From contig NZ_JAAVUY010000010.1 of the NCBI RefSeq assembly GCF_018449695.1, forward strand, positions 62,001 through 126,000: a stretch of 64,000 nt of DNA. The letters are read 5' to 3'. Shown here piece by piece: positions 42,607 to 49,793 of the stretch. Both the position numbers and the translations under genes were made by a program. This DNA comes from Bradyrhizobium sp. dw_411 (GTDB taxonomy: Bacteria; Pseudomonadota; Alphaproteobacteria; Rhizobiales; Xanthobacteraceae). The notes beneath the pieces are model-generated. The model was not told where the DNA came from. It saw only the letters and a program-made list of their open reading frames with translations, and did no database searches. Position 1 is the first letter of the stretch; each line of letters starts with the position of its first letter.

Positions 42607-43757
42607 GCGAAATACCGGTCCAGCATGCCGCGGTAGATCTTCGTCAGCTTCTCGAGGTCGGAGACAGGTGTGCGCTCATCGACCTGATGCATGGTCTGGC
42701 CGACCAGCCCGAACTCGATCACCGGACAATAGCCCGAGATGAAACGCGCATCTGAAGTGCCGCCCGAGGTGCTCAGTTCCGGCTTGCGGCCGGTGACGGC
42801 CTCGATCGCGGCGACCGCCAGATCAGTGAAGGCGCCCGGCTTGGTGACAAAGACGTTGGCATTGGAATATTCCCAGGTGACGCGGGCCTTGATGCGATTG
42901 CCGGCGGCCTTGGTGACGCGCTGCTCGACCAGTTCGCGCAGCGATTCCTGGCTATGCAGATCGTTGAAGCGGATGTTGAACTTGGCGCGTGCCTGCGCCG
43001 GGATCACATTGGTCGCGGTGTTGCCGACATCGATCGAGGTGAATTCGAGGTTCGAGGCCTGAAACTGCGCGCTGCCGCGATCGAGCGGCTCCTGGCTCAG
43101 CGCCACGACGATGCCGGCGATATCAGGCACCGGGTTCGCCGCCCGATGCGGATAGGCGACGTGGCCCTGGATGCCATCGACATAGAGCGTGCCGGACAGC
43201 GAACCGCGGCGGCCGATCTTGATGCAATCGCCGAGCGTCTCGACATTCGAGGGTTCGCCGAGCACGCAGTGGTCCAAGATCTCGCCGCGCGCCTTGACCC
43301 ATTGCAACAGCTTGACGGTGCCGTTGATGGCGATCGCTTCCTCGTCGCCGGTGATCAGGAACGAGATCGAGCCTTTGGGCTGGCCGCCATGGTCAGCCAG
43401 ATATTCCAGAGCCGCCGCGACGCTGCAGGCGATGCCGCCCTTCATGTCGACCGTGCCGCGGCCATACAGAAAGCCATCCTTGATGTCGCCGGAGAAGGCG
43501 CCCTGGGTCCAGGCGGCCTCGTCGCCGGCCGGCACCACATCGGTATGCCCGGCAAAGCTGATATGCGGCGCTGACGAGCCGATGCGGGCATAGAGATTGT
43601 CGATATCGGCGGTGCCGGGTTCGCTGAAGGTGACGCGGTGCACCTCGAAGCCGGCGGCCTTCAGGATGTTTTCGAGAACCCCGAGCGCCCCGGCATCGGC
43701 CGGGGTGACGGAGGGACAGCGCACGAGATCGCGGGTGATCGACACAGCATCATTCAT
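42603..43757 (-). CDS. dapE: Succinyl-diaminopimelate desuccinylase
   Basis: The protein has 384 residues. Metal and catalytic motifs: SFAGHTDVVPAGD, GRGTVDMKGGIA, ITGDEEAIAINGT, CVLGEPSN, and a C-terminal TMHQVDE. It produces LL-diaminopimelate for lysine and peptidoglycan. The ATG overlaps the stop of the DUF805 gene (ATGA), and its own stop overlaps the nucleosidase start, forming a tightly coupled string that begins near dapD. Confidence 0.95.
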   Translation of the reverse strand: MNDAVSITRDLVRCPSVTPADAGALGVLENILKAAGFEVHRVTFSEPGTADIDNLYARIGSSAPHISFAGHTDVVPAGDEAAWTQGAFSGDIKDGFLYGRGTVDMKGGIACSVAAALEYLADHGGQPKGSISFLITGDEEAIAINGTVKLLQWVKARGEILDHCVLGEPSNVETLGDCIKIGRRGSLSGTLYVDGIQGHVAYPHRAANPVPDIAGIVVALSQEPLDRGSAQFQASNLEFTSIDVGNTATNVIPAQARAKFNIRFNDLHSQESLRELVEQRVTKAAGNRIKARVTWEYSNANVFVTKPGAFTDLAVAAIEAVTGRKPELSTSGGTSDARFISGYCPVIEFGLVGQTMHQVDERTPVSDLEKLTKIYRGMLDRYFA

Positions 43758-44416
43758 GTCCCCCGCATAACATGCGGCCCCGGCGGGGGGCCAGCGCTGG
43801 GCGGGACAAATTTAAGCTCACTCTGCTGGTCCCAGCGCGGCTTGGTGTCGATCGGCGCCAGCGGGTCGGGGCCGAACCGGTTGGGTTCGTCGGTCCCCTT
43901 TAAAAACATGAGCTCAACGATACCCCAGGCCTTCAGGCCGAATGCGGCATAGGCGAGGGACAAAGCGAGAGCCGTTGCTACATAAGATTCCTCGTCGATC
44001 CTGTCGACGATGTTGCCAAGCAATCCCGGCGCGACGAGGAAGGCCAGGATCCACCATCCGCTCTTGTTGCGATCGTGCAGCCGCTTGACCGTGGTCGCCG
44101 CGATGAACCAGACGCCGATAACCGCGATTGGCGTGGCAGCGACATAGAAGATACGGGTGACAAGCGCCAACGTCTCCGGGTCGGCGTTGCCGAAATCGGC
44201 GCTGAACGGGAATTTCGGAGGAATGCCGAACACACCCAGCAGTTCGACCTGAACGGTCTCGATGTTCGCGCCGAAAATCCGGCTGATGGCGAAGGCCGCC
44301 GCCGCCATGAAAACCAGACAGAAAGTCATGCTGGCAAACAGCGCATACCAGTACTTGGCGCGGTTGATGCGCCCCGCGAAGCCGAACAGAAACTGGTTAT
44401 CCGTCAGTTTGCCCAT
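43754..44416 (-). CDS. DUF805 membrane protein
   Basis: The protein has 220 residues. FLFGFAGRINRAKYWYALF is the DUF805 signature, followed by four or more membrane segments and the conserved VKRLHDRNKSGWWIL. A Pro-rich C-terminal tail is cytoplasmic. Function unknown. Its position between dapD and dapE with a 4-base overlap into dapE suggests co-expression with the diaminopimelate pathway. Confidence 0.85.
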   Translation of the reverse strand: MGKLTDNQFLFGFAGRINRAKYWYALFASMTFCLVFMAAAAFAISRIFGANIETVQVELLGVFGIPPKFPFSADFGNADPETLALVTRIFYVAATPIAVIGVWFIAATTVKRLHDRNKSGWWILAFLVAPGLLGNIVDRIDEESYVATALALSLAYAAFGLKAWGIVELMFLKGTDEPNRFGPDPLAPIDTKPRWDQQSELKFVPPSAGPPPGPHVMRGT

Positions 44417-44486
44417 CGCTCTACCCTGAGGGCTGAGAATGCCCTGTCAGGGTGATTGGTCGCGCTGGCAGGCCTGCGGGTTCGAT

Positions 44487-44534
44487 GGGCATGATCCCGA
44501 AAGTGGTTACCGGTTTTCGGATCAGATCATGCCC
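44487..44534. repeat. Palindromic repeat (AGTGGTTACCGGTT type)
   Basis: Perfect 10-bp arms GGGCATGATC/GATCATGCCC enclose AAGTGGTTACCGGTTTTCGG, sharing its core with 8586-8680. It lies between dapD and the DUF805 gene, both on the minus strand. Confidence 0.75.
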
Positions 44535-44545
44535 AAAAATAAACT

Positions 44546-45391
44546 CTAGTCCCGCAGCAGTTCGTTGATGCTGGTCTTGGCGCGGGTGCGCTCGTCGACG
44601 CGCTTGACGATCACGGCGCAGGCCGTGGAGGGGCCGGGCTGGCCGTTCTTCAACGGGCGGGCCGGCAAGACGCCAGGCACCACCACGGCATATTCCGGAA
44701 CTTCGCCGACAAAGGTTTCGCCGGTGTCGCGATCGACGATTTTGGTCGAGGCCCCCAAGAACACGCCCATCGCCAGCACCGCGCCCTTGCGCACGATGAC
44801 GCCCTCGGCGACTTCGGAGCGCGCGCCGATGAAGCAATCATCCTCGATGATCACGGGTCCGGCCTGCAGCGGTTCCAGCACGCCGCCGATGCCGACGCCG
44901 CCGGAAATGTGCACGCGCTTGCCGATCTGCGCGCAGGAGCCGACCGTCGACCAGGTGTCGATCATGGTGCTTTCATCGACATAGGCGCCGAGATTGACGA
45001 AGGACGGCATCAGCACGACGTTCTTGGCAATAAAGGCCGAGCGGCGCACGATGGCGCCCGGGACCGCGCGAAAACCTGCGTCGCGGAAACGATTTTCGCC
45101 CCAGCCCTCGAACTTCGACGGCACCTTGTCCCACCACGAGGCCTTGCCGGGACCGCCGGCAATCGAGGTCATATCGTTGAGGCGGAACGACAGCAGCACG
45201 GCTTTCTTCAGCCACTGATTGACCTGCCACTTGCCGCTGGCCTCGCGCTCGGCCACGCGCGCCTCGCCCTTGTCGAGCAGGTCGAGCGCGTGATCCACGG
45301 CGTCACGGACTTCACCCTTGGTCGCGGCCGAGATGCCATCGCGGGCGTCGAATGCGGCGTTGACGGTGGATTCGAGGGAAGCGAGAGACAT
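44546..45391 (-). CDS. dapD: Tetrahydrodipicolinate N-succinyltransferase
   Basis: The protein has 281 residues. A helical N-terminal domain leads to left-handed beta-helix hexapeptide repeats (residues about 110-240) such as VNLGAYVDESTMIDTW, VGSCAQIGKRVHISGGVGIGG and CFIGARSEVAEGVIV. It succinylates tetrahydrodipicolinate in lysine/DAP synthesis. dapE is two genes downstream. A repeat lies in its upstream region. Confidence 0.96.
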   Translation of the reverse strand: MSLASLESTVNAAFDARDGISAATKGEVRDAVDHALDLLDKGEARVAEREASGKWQVNQWLKKAVLLSFRLNDMTSIAGGPGKASWWDKVPSKFEGWGENRFRDAGFRAVPGAIVRRSAFIAKNVVLMPSFVNLGAYVDESTMIDTWSTVGSCAQIGKRVHISGGVGIGGVLEPLQAGPVIIEDDCFIGARSEVAEGVIVRKGAVLAMGVFLGASTKIVDRDTGETFVGEVPEYAVVVPGVLPARPLKNGQPGPSTACAVIVKRVDERTRAKTSINELLRD

Positions 45392-45483
45392 CGAGGTTTT
45401 CCTTGAGCGGTATTGTTGGTTGGTCGAAGGGCTTTTTCGGGATTTGGGGAGGGAGAGTCAACTGCTCCGGCGCCCGATTCCGG

Positions 45484-45584
45484 TGTCATCACCCGCGAAA
45501 GCGGGTGATCCAGTATTCCGCGGCAGCGCGGCTTATTTCAGGGGCCGCGGCGTACTGGATGCCCCGCCTTCGCGGGGCATGACA
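45484..45584. repeat. Palindromic repeat upstream of dapD
   Basis: TGTCATCACCCGCGAAAGCGGGTGATCCAG (left hairpin) and GGATGCCCCGCCTTCGCGGGGCATGACA (right hairpin) form two stems, and the ends TGTCAT/ATGACA pair with each other. A related short copy is at 14965-14999. Confidence 0.8.
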
Positions 45585-45599
45585 GCGGGGAGATGAGGG

Positions 45600-46298
45600 C
45601 TAAGTCAGCCCCTGCAGAAACCCGGTCAGATCATCCGTGACATGATCGACATGGTCGGCGCCGCGGCCTTCCAGTTCCCAGTCTTCGCGCACGACTTCCC
45701 TCGTGCCGTCGGGCACCACCAGCACGGTGGTCATCCCGAGTTCATGCGGCACCACGAGGTTGCGCGCGAGATCCTCGAACATCGCCGAGGTCGCCGGATC
45801 GACGCGGTGATCCCTGAGGAACTTCTGGTAGGTCTGCGGCGCCGGCTTCGGCTCGAGTTCGGCCGCGATGATGTCGAACACCGCTTCGAACTGCCCGGCG
45901 ATGCCAAGCCGGTCCAGCACCTTGTCGACATGATCGACCGAGCCGTTGGTCAGGATCAGCTTGCGGCCGGGGAGTCTGGCGATCGCCGCACCCATCGCCG
46001 GATTGGGCTCGAGCGGCGAATGATCGATCTGGTGCACATAAGCGAGATAATCATCGGCGCGCACGCCATGTTCGGTCATCATGCCGCGCATGCTGGTGCC
46101 GTAGCGGCGGTAATAGTCTTTCTGGATCACGCGGGCCTGTTCCGCGGAAATTTTCAGATGGGCGCTGATGAATTCGCCGATCCGCGCGTCGACCTGCTGC
46201 CACAGATTGACGTGATGCGGGTACAGCGTGTTGTCGAGATCGAACACCCATGTGTCGATGTGAGTGAAGGCGCGGGGGTTCTTTTGCAATGTCGTCAC
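45600..46298 (-). CDS. HAD-type pyrimidine 5'-nucleotidase
   Basis: The protein has 232 residues from a GTG at 46298, preceded by a GAGAGAG-like ribosome site. Upstream codons in frame lie within a repeat. HAD motif I is VFDLDNTLYPH, motif II ILTNGSVDH, motif III a Lys in EPKPAPQTYQK, motif IV FEDLARNLVVPHELGM. The Phe-Asp-Leu-Asp-Asn-Thr-Leu-Tyr form is typical of the SDT1/PHM8-like pyrimidine 5'-nucleotidases of rhizobia. It hydrolyses nucleoside monophosphates such as UMP/CMP. It lies between DUF1036 and dapD genes. Confidence 0.88.
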   Translation of the reverse strand: MTTLQKNPRAFTHIDTWVFDLDNTLYPHHVNLWQQVDARIGEFISAHLKISAEQARVIQKDYYRRYGTSMRGMMTEHGVRADDYLAYVHQIDHSPLEPNPAMGAAIARLPGRKLILTNGSVDHVDKVLDRLGIAGQFEAVFDIIAAELEPKPAPQTYQKFLRDHRVDPATSAMFEDLARNLVVPHELGMTTVLVVPDGTREVVREDWELEGRGADHVDHVTDDLTGFLQGLT

Positions 46299-46310
46299 AG
46301 CTCTCTCAAC

Positions 46311-46437
46311 TCGTCGTCCCGGCCTTGCGCCGGGACCCATAACCACAGTCGTTCGTAATTGGGCGAAAATCGTCAAACAGCGTGTATAAAATGAGAGGCC
46401 GCGGCGTATGAGTCCCGGCCTTCGCCGGGACGACGAG
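46311..46437. repeat. Composite repeat (CGTCGTCCCGGCCTTGCGCC type)
   Basis: Ends CGTCGTCCCGGCCTTGCGCC and GGCCTTCGCCGGGACGACGA pair, and each has a small internal hairpin. A less folded AT-richer middle (46340-46395) separates them. Confidence 0.7.
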
Positions 46438-46448
46438 CGAAATATCCA

Positions 46449-47468
46449 TCACGGCAACGCGAACCGCAAAGTTTTTCCGCCGCCGGACATATCAACCGCG
46501 GCAAAGCCGATCGGGGCGAGGCCGCGGGTGCCGCAGTCGCCTTGTTCGCTGATTTCGAATTTGTTCTCGCGGGTGCAAAGCTGCGTCGTGCCGCCCCAGT
46601 TCAGCGGCCGGTCCTTGATTCGGATGGTGCGGTTTTCGGCATCGACGGCTTCAGCGAAACTGAAAATCTGTTTGGGCTGGCCGGTCACATCCGGGTGCAG
46701 GCATTTGCCGGGCTCGATGCGATACCAGCCGCGGCTGGTCACCGCCTTGCCGTCGTCGGTGGCGACGGCGGCCATGATCTTGTGCGGGGTGTCGTTGCAC
46801 CAGGTGAGCCCGGTAGCCGAGGGCGACTGCACCGCGTCGATCATTGCCGTGAAAAAATTCGGCGCCTGCACGATGTCAGGCGTCAGCCCGCGATTTCTGA
46901 GGAAGGCCGCGAGGGCCGCCTGCGTCTTCGGACCATCCACGCCATCGATCGGCGCCGCGTCGTAGCCGGCGATTACGAGCAGCCGCTGAATGCCGGCCAG
47001 CCTCGCCTGCTCGTCATCATATTCGCTGTCCTCGGCGAGATAGGCCACCAGATTGCCGTCGTCGGTCGGTGTCGGCGTGATCTGGGTAAAAGGCGCCGGG
47101 GTCTGTCCGGGGCGGCATTGGCGGGCTGCCGCGATCACGAAATTCTCCGGCGCGATGCACAGCGTGTCGCCGCCGTTCTGCGGGATCGGCGAGGAACCAT
47201 AAACACTGAGCGCGCGGGCGTTCAGCAAAATACGATCCGCGGTCAGCGTGCCCTGCGCCACCACGCGGCAGCCGGCCGGATCGATGCGAAACCAGCCGCG
47301 CGTTGCGGTGGCAGCCTTGTCGTCGATGCCGATCGCGGCCTCGACCACATAGCTCATGCGGTTGCAGAGTTTTAAGTCGGCATGGGCAGGCACGGCGCTC
47401 GCGAGCAAAGCGATGGCCGGAATGAATCCGGCCATCAAGGCTCTGAGTTGCGTAGCCGCTGTCATCAT
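46449..47468 (-). CDS. Secreted DUF1036 - peptidoglycan-binding - DUF1036 protein
   Basis: The protein has 339 residues from the ATG at 47468, which overlaps the argB stop as TGATG. A signal peptide (cleavage near PAHA-D, about residue 31) is followed by a first DUF1036 (LKLCNRMSYVVEAAIGI...RGWFRIDPAGCR), a putative peptidoglycan-binding type 1 domain (about 150-200; AGYDAAPIDGVDGPKTQAALAAFL), and a second DUF1036 (LTWCNDTPHKIMAAVATDDG...RGWYRIEPGKCL). DUF1036 has no settled function. The layout suggests a periplasmic cell-wall protein. Tight coupling to argB is conserved-looking but unexplained. Confidence 0.88.
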   Translation of the reverse strand: MMTAATQLRALMAGFIPAIALLASAVPAHADLKLCNRMSYVVEAAIGIDDKAATATRGWFRIDPAGCRVVAQGTLTADRILLNARALSVYGSSPIPQNGGDTLCIAPENFVIAAARQCRPGQTPAPFTQITPTPTDDGNLVAYLAEDSEYDDEQARLAGIQRLLVIAGYDAAPIDGVDGPKTQAALAAFLRNRGLTPDIVQAPNFFTAMIDAVQSPSATGLTWCNDTPHKIMAAVATDDGKAVTSRGWYRIEPGKCLHPDVTGQPKQIFSFAEAVDAENRTIRIKDRPLNWGGTTQLCTRENKFEISEQGDCGTRGLAPIGFAAVDMSGGGKTLRFALP

Positions 47469-48364
47469 CACTTGTGTATCAGCGTGCCCGTGCCCTGATT
47501 GGTGAACAGTTCGAGCAAGACCGCGTGCGGCGTCTTGCCGTCGATGATGACGACGCCCTGAACGCCCTGCTCGAGCGAGTAGATGCAGGTTTCGACCTTG
47601 GGGATCATGCCGCCGGAAATGGTGCCGTCGGCGATCAGCTTGCGCGCGTCCTTGATCGACAGTTCCGGAATCAGCTTCTTCGACTTGTCGAGCACGCCGG
47701 GAACGTCGGTCAGGAGCAGCAGCCGCTTGGCCTTCAGCGCGCCCGCGACCGCGCCGGCAAAGGTGTCGGCGTTGACGTTGAAGGTCTGTCCCGTGCGCGA
47801 CGTTGCCAGCGGCGCCAGCACCGGAATCAGCTCATAGCCGATCAACTGGTTCAGCAGCGTCAGGTCGACCTTCTCGGGTTCGCCGACAAAGCCGAGATCG
47901 ACCACCTTTTCGATATGCGAATCCGGATCGACCATGGTGCGCGTCGCCTTTGACGCCGTGACCATGTTGCCGTCCTTGCCGCACAGGCCGACCGCCTTGC
48001 CGCCGGCTTCGTTGATGTAGCCGACCAGTTGCTTGTTGATCGAACCGGCCAGCACCATTTCAACGATCTCGATGGTCGCTGCATCGGTGATGCGCAGGCC
48101 GGCCGCGAATTCCGACTGGATGCCGAGTCGCTTCAGCATGGTCGCAATCTGCGGCCCGCCGCCATGCACCACGACCGGATTGATGGCGGTCTGCTCCAGC
48201 AGAACGATGTCGCGTGCGAACGCCTTGGCGAGATCTTCGGCGCCCATGGCGTGGCCGCCATATTTTATGACGATGGTTTCCTCGTCATATTGCTGCATAT
48301 GCGGCAGCGCCTCGGACAGGATGCGAGCCTGATCGAGCGGACTGATGTATGGCGCGTCGGTCAT
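47468..48364 (-). CDS. argB: Acetylglutamate kinase
   Basis: The protein has 298 residues. IVIKYGGHAMG, VVVHGGGPQI, LLLLTDVPGVLD and GTISGGMIPKVETC are the conserved amino-acid-kinase segments. It phosphorylates N-acetylglutamate in arginine synthesis; the length and N-terminal extension fit the arginine-sensitive hexameric type. It follows the DUF423 gene after a palindromic repeat and overlaps the next gene. Confidence 0.96.
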   Translation of the reverse strand: MTDAPYISPLDQARILSEALPHMQQYDEETIVIKYGGHAMGAEDLAKAFARDIVLLEQTAINPVVVHGGGPQIATMLKRLGIQSEFAAGLRITDAATIEIVEMVLAGSINKQLVGYINEAGGKAVGLCGKDGNMVTASKATRTMVDPDSHIEKVVDLGFVGEPEKVDLTLLNQLIGYELIPVLAPLATSRTGQTFNVNADTFAGAVAGALKAKRLLLLTDVPGVLDKSKKLIPELSIKDARKLIADGTISGGMIPKVETCIYSLEQGVQGVVIIDGKTPHAVLLELFTNQGTGTLIHK

Positions 48365-48439
48365 GAAGCGGGTCTCGTGGTCATCGGGATGGGGCGGGTT
48401 CTAGCTGATTGGCGGGCAGCGCGCAAAGCTTCGCTTTTT

Positions 48440-48568
48440 CTTCCCCTCGCCCTTGTGGGAGAGGGTGGCTTCGCGAAGCGAAGACGGGTGAGGGGTTCTT
48501 TCGGCGGATAGAGACCCCTCATCCGGCGCGCGACGCGCGCCACCTTCTCCCACAAGGGGAGAAGGGAA
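48440..48568. repeat. Palindromic repeat, CTCCCCTTGTGGGAGAGGGT family, copy 3
   Basis: It starts CCCCTCGCCCTTGTGGGAGA, keeps the GACGGGTGAGGGGT and GACCCCTCATCCGG arms, and closes CACCTTCTCCCACAAGGGGA. It sits between the DUF423 gene and argB, both on the minus strand. Confidence 0.85.
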
Positions 48569-48574
48569 GGAAGC

Positions 48575-48952
48575 TCATCCGCGCTTCGGCCAAGCCGCCG
48601 CGACCGCAAGCAGCAGCCAGCTCACGATCAGCAGTGTGCCGCCTGTTGGCGCGGCCATCGGGAACAGGCTGTGGCCGGCATATTGGCGCATCGTCAGGTC
48701 GCCGGAGAACAAAGCTGCGGCGATCACAAAACCGAAACCGGCTGCGATCCCGATTTTGAAATGAATGATTCCGCGCTCGGCCAGCGCCGCAACCGCGGGT
48801 ATGGCAGTGGCATGAAAAAGCAGCATCGATGACGCCGGCATCAGCCGCGTCGCGTCGCCCTGATGCGCGGCGGCGGCGGCCAGGATGACGCCGTCAGCGC
48901 CCATGATCCCGGCCAGGATGACCAGAATGCGAAACAGGGATGATCCCGTCAT
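48575..48952 (-). CDS. DUF423 small membrane protein
   Basis: The protein has 125 residues with four hydrophobic segments. ILAGIMGADGVILAAAAAH and FSGDLTMRQYAG with PMAAPTGGTLLIVSWLLL are characteristic of DUF423 (YgdD-like) proteins. The role of these is unknown. The ATG overlaps the engB stop (TGATG), so translation is coupled to the GTPase gene. Confidence 0.87.
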   Translation of the reverse strand: MTGSSLFRILVILAGIMGADGVILAAAAAHQGDATRLMPASSMLLFHATAIPAVAALAERGIIHFKIGIAAGFGFVIAAALFSGDLTMRQYAGHSLFPMAAPTGGTLLIVSWLLLAVAAAWPKRG

Positions 48953-49602
48953 CAGCTGCGCTCCTCGAGCAGGCGCACCATCGCGGCGCGCAGTTCCGCC
49001 ATCCCGGCGCCGGTACGCGAGGAAGTCACCAGCACCTCAGGAAAAGCGGCCGGATGTTTGGCCAATGCGGCCAGCGTGGCCTCGGTGCAGGCTTCAAGCG
49101 CGGCGGGCTTCACCTGGTCGGCCTTGGTGAGGACGACCTGATAGCTGACGGCCGACTTGTCGAGCGTGTTGAGCACGTCGAGATCGACGTCCTTGATACC
49201 GTGCCGGGCATCGATCAGCACATAGACCCGCGCCAGGCTGCTGCGGCCCTGCAGGAATTTGTGAATCAGCGCGGTCCAGGATGCGACCTTGGCCTTCGGC
49301 GCGGAGGCGTAGCCGTAACCGGGCATGTCGACCAGCCGGAAGCCCGCCTTGTCGGGGCCTTCGAAGAAGATCAGTTCCTGGGTGCGTCCCGGCGTATGCG
49401 AGGTGCGCGCCAGTGCGTTGCGGCCGGTCAGCGCGTTGATGAGGCTTGATTTGCCGACATTGGAACGGCCGGCAAACGCGACCTCCATCCCGGCCATCGG
49501 CGGCAGCGTTTCGATCGAGGGCGATGCCCATATAAATTGCCAGTCGCCGGCGAACAGCTTTCGTCCCTGTTCGATCAGCTTCGCATCGGTGTCGGCGGTC
49601 AT
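48952..49602 (-). CDS. engB: Ribosome biogenesis GTPase YihA/YsxC (EngB)
   Basis: The protein has 216 residues. G1 is FAGRSNVGKSSLIN, G2 the RTSHTPGRTQ loop, G3 LVDMPGYG, G4 VLTKADQVK. The family is essential for 50S subunit assembly. It lies downstream of yidC after a palindromic repeat, in the rpmH-rnpA-yidC-engB order common in alphaproteobacteria. Confidence 0.95.
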   Translation of the reverse strand: MTADTDAKLIEQGRKLFAGDWQFIWASPSIETLPPMAGMEVAFAGRSNVGKSSLINALTGRNALARTSHTPGRTQELIFFEGPDKAGFRLVDMPGYGYASAPKAKVASWTALIHKFLQGRSSLARVYVLIDARHGIKDVDLDVLNTLDKSAVSYQVVLTKADQVKPAALEACTEATLAALAKHPAAFPEVLVTSSRTGAGMAELRAAMVRLLEERS

Positions 49603-49651
49603 GCGAAGGGCTCTCTATCACCGTCATGGCCGGGCTTGTCCCGGCCTAACC

Positions 49652-49734
49652 CGTCATTGCGAGCGAAGCGAAGCAATCCATGCTGCCACAAAGAAAGAAT
49701 GGATTGCTTCGTCGCTTCGCTCCTCGCAATGACG
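49652..49734. repeat. Palindromic repeat (CGTCATTGCGAGCGAAGCGA type)
   Basis: CGTCATTGCGAGCGAAGCGA...GCAATCCAT on the left is matched by ATGGATTGC...CGCTTCGCTC..CGCAATGACG on the right. It lies in the 190-base gap between yidC and engB and has the same general ends as 9566-9622. Confidence 0.85.
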
Positions 49735-49793
49735 AGGAGAAATCTGCCCGTAGCTCATCCTTCGAGGCGCGTTCCTCAGGATGAGGGTTGGTG

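Noticed and set aside
22701..48568. Repeats considered as CRISPR or transposon
   Set aside because: The copies are single, far apart, self-complementary and without spacers, cas genes or a transposase frame.
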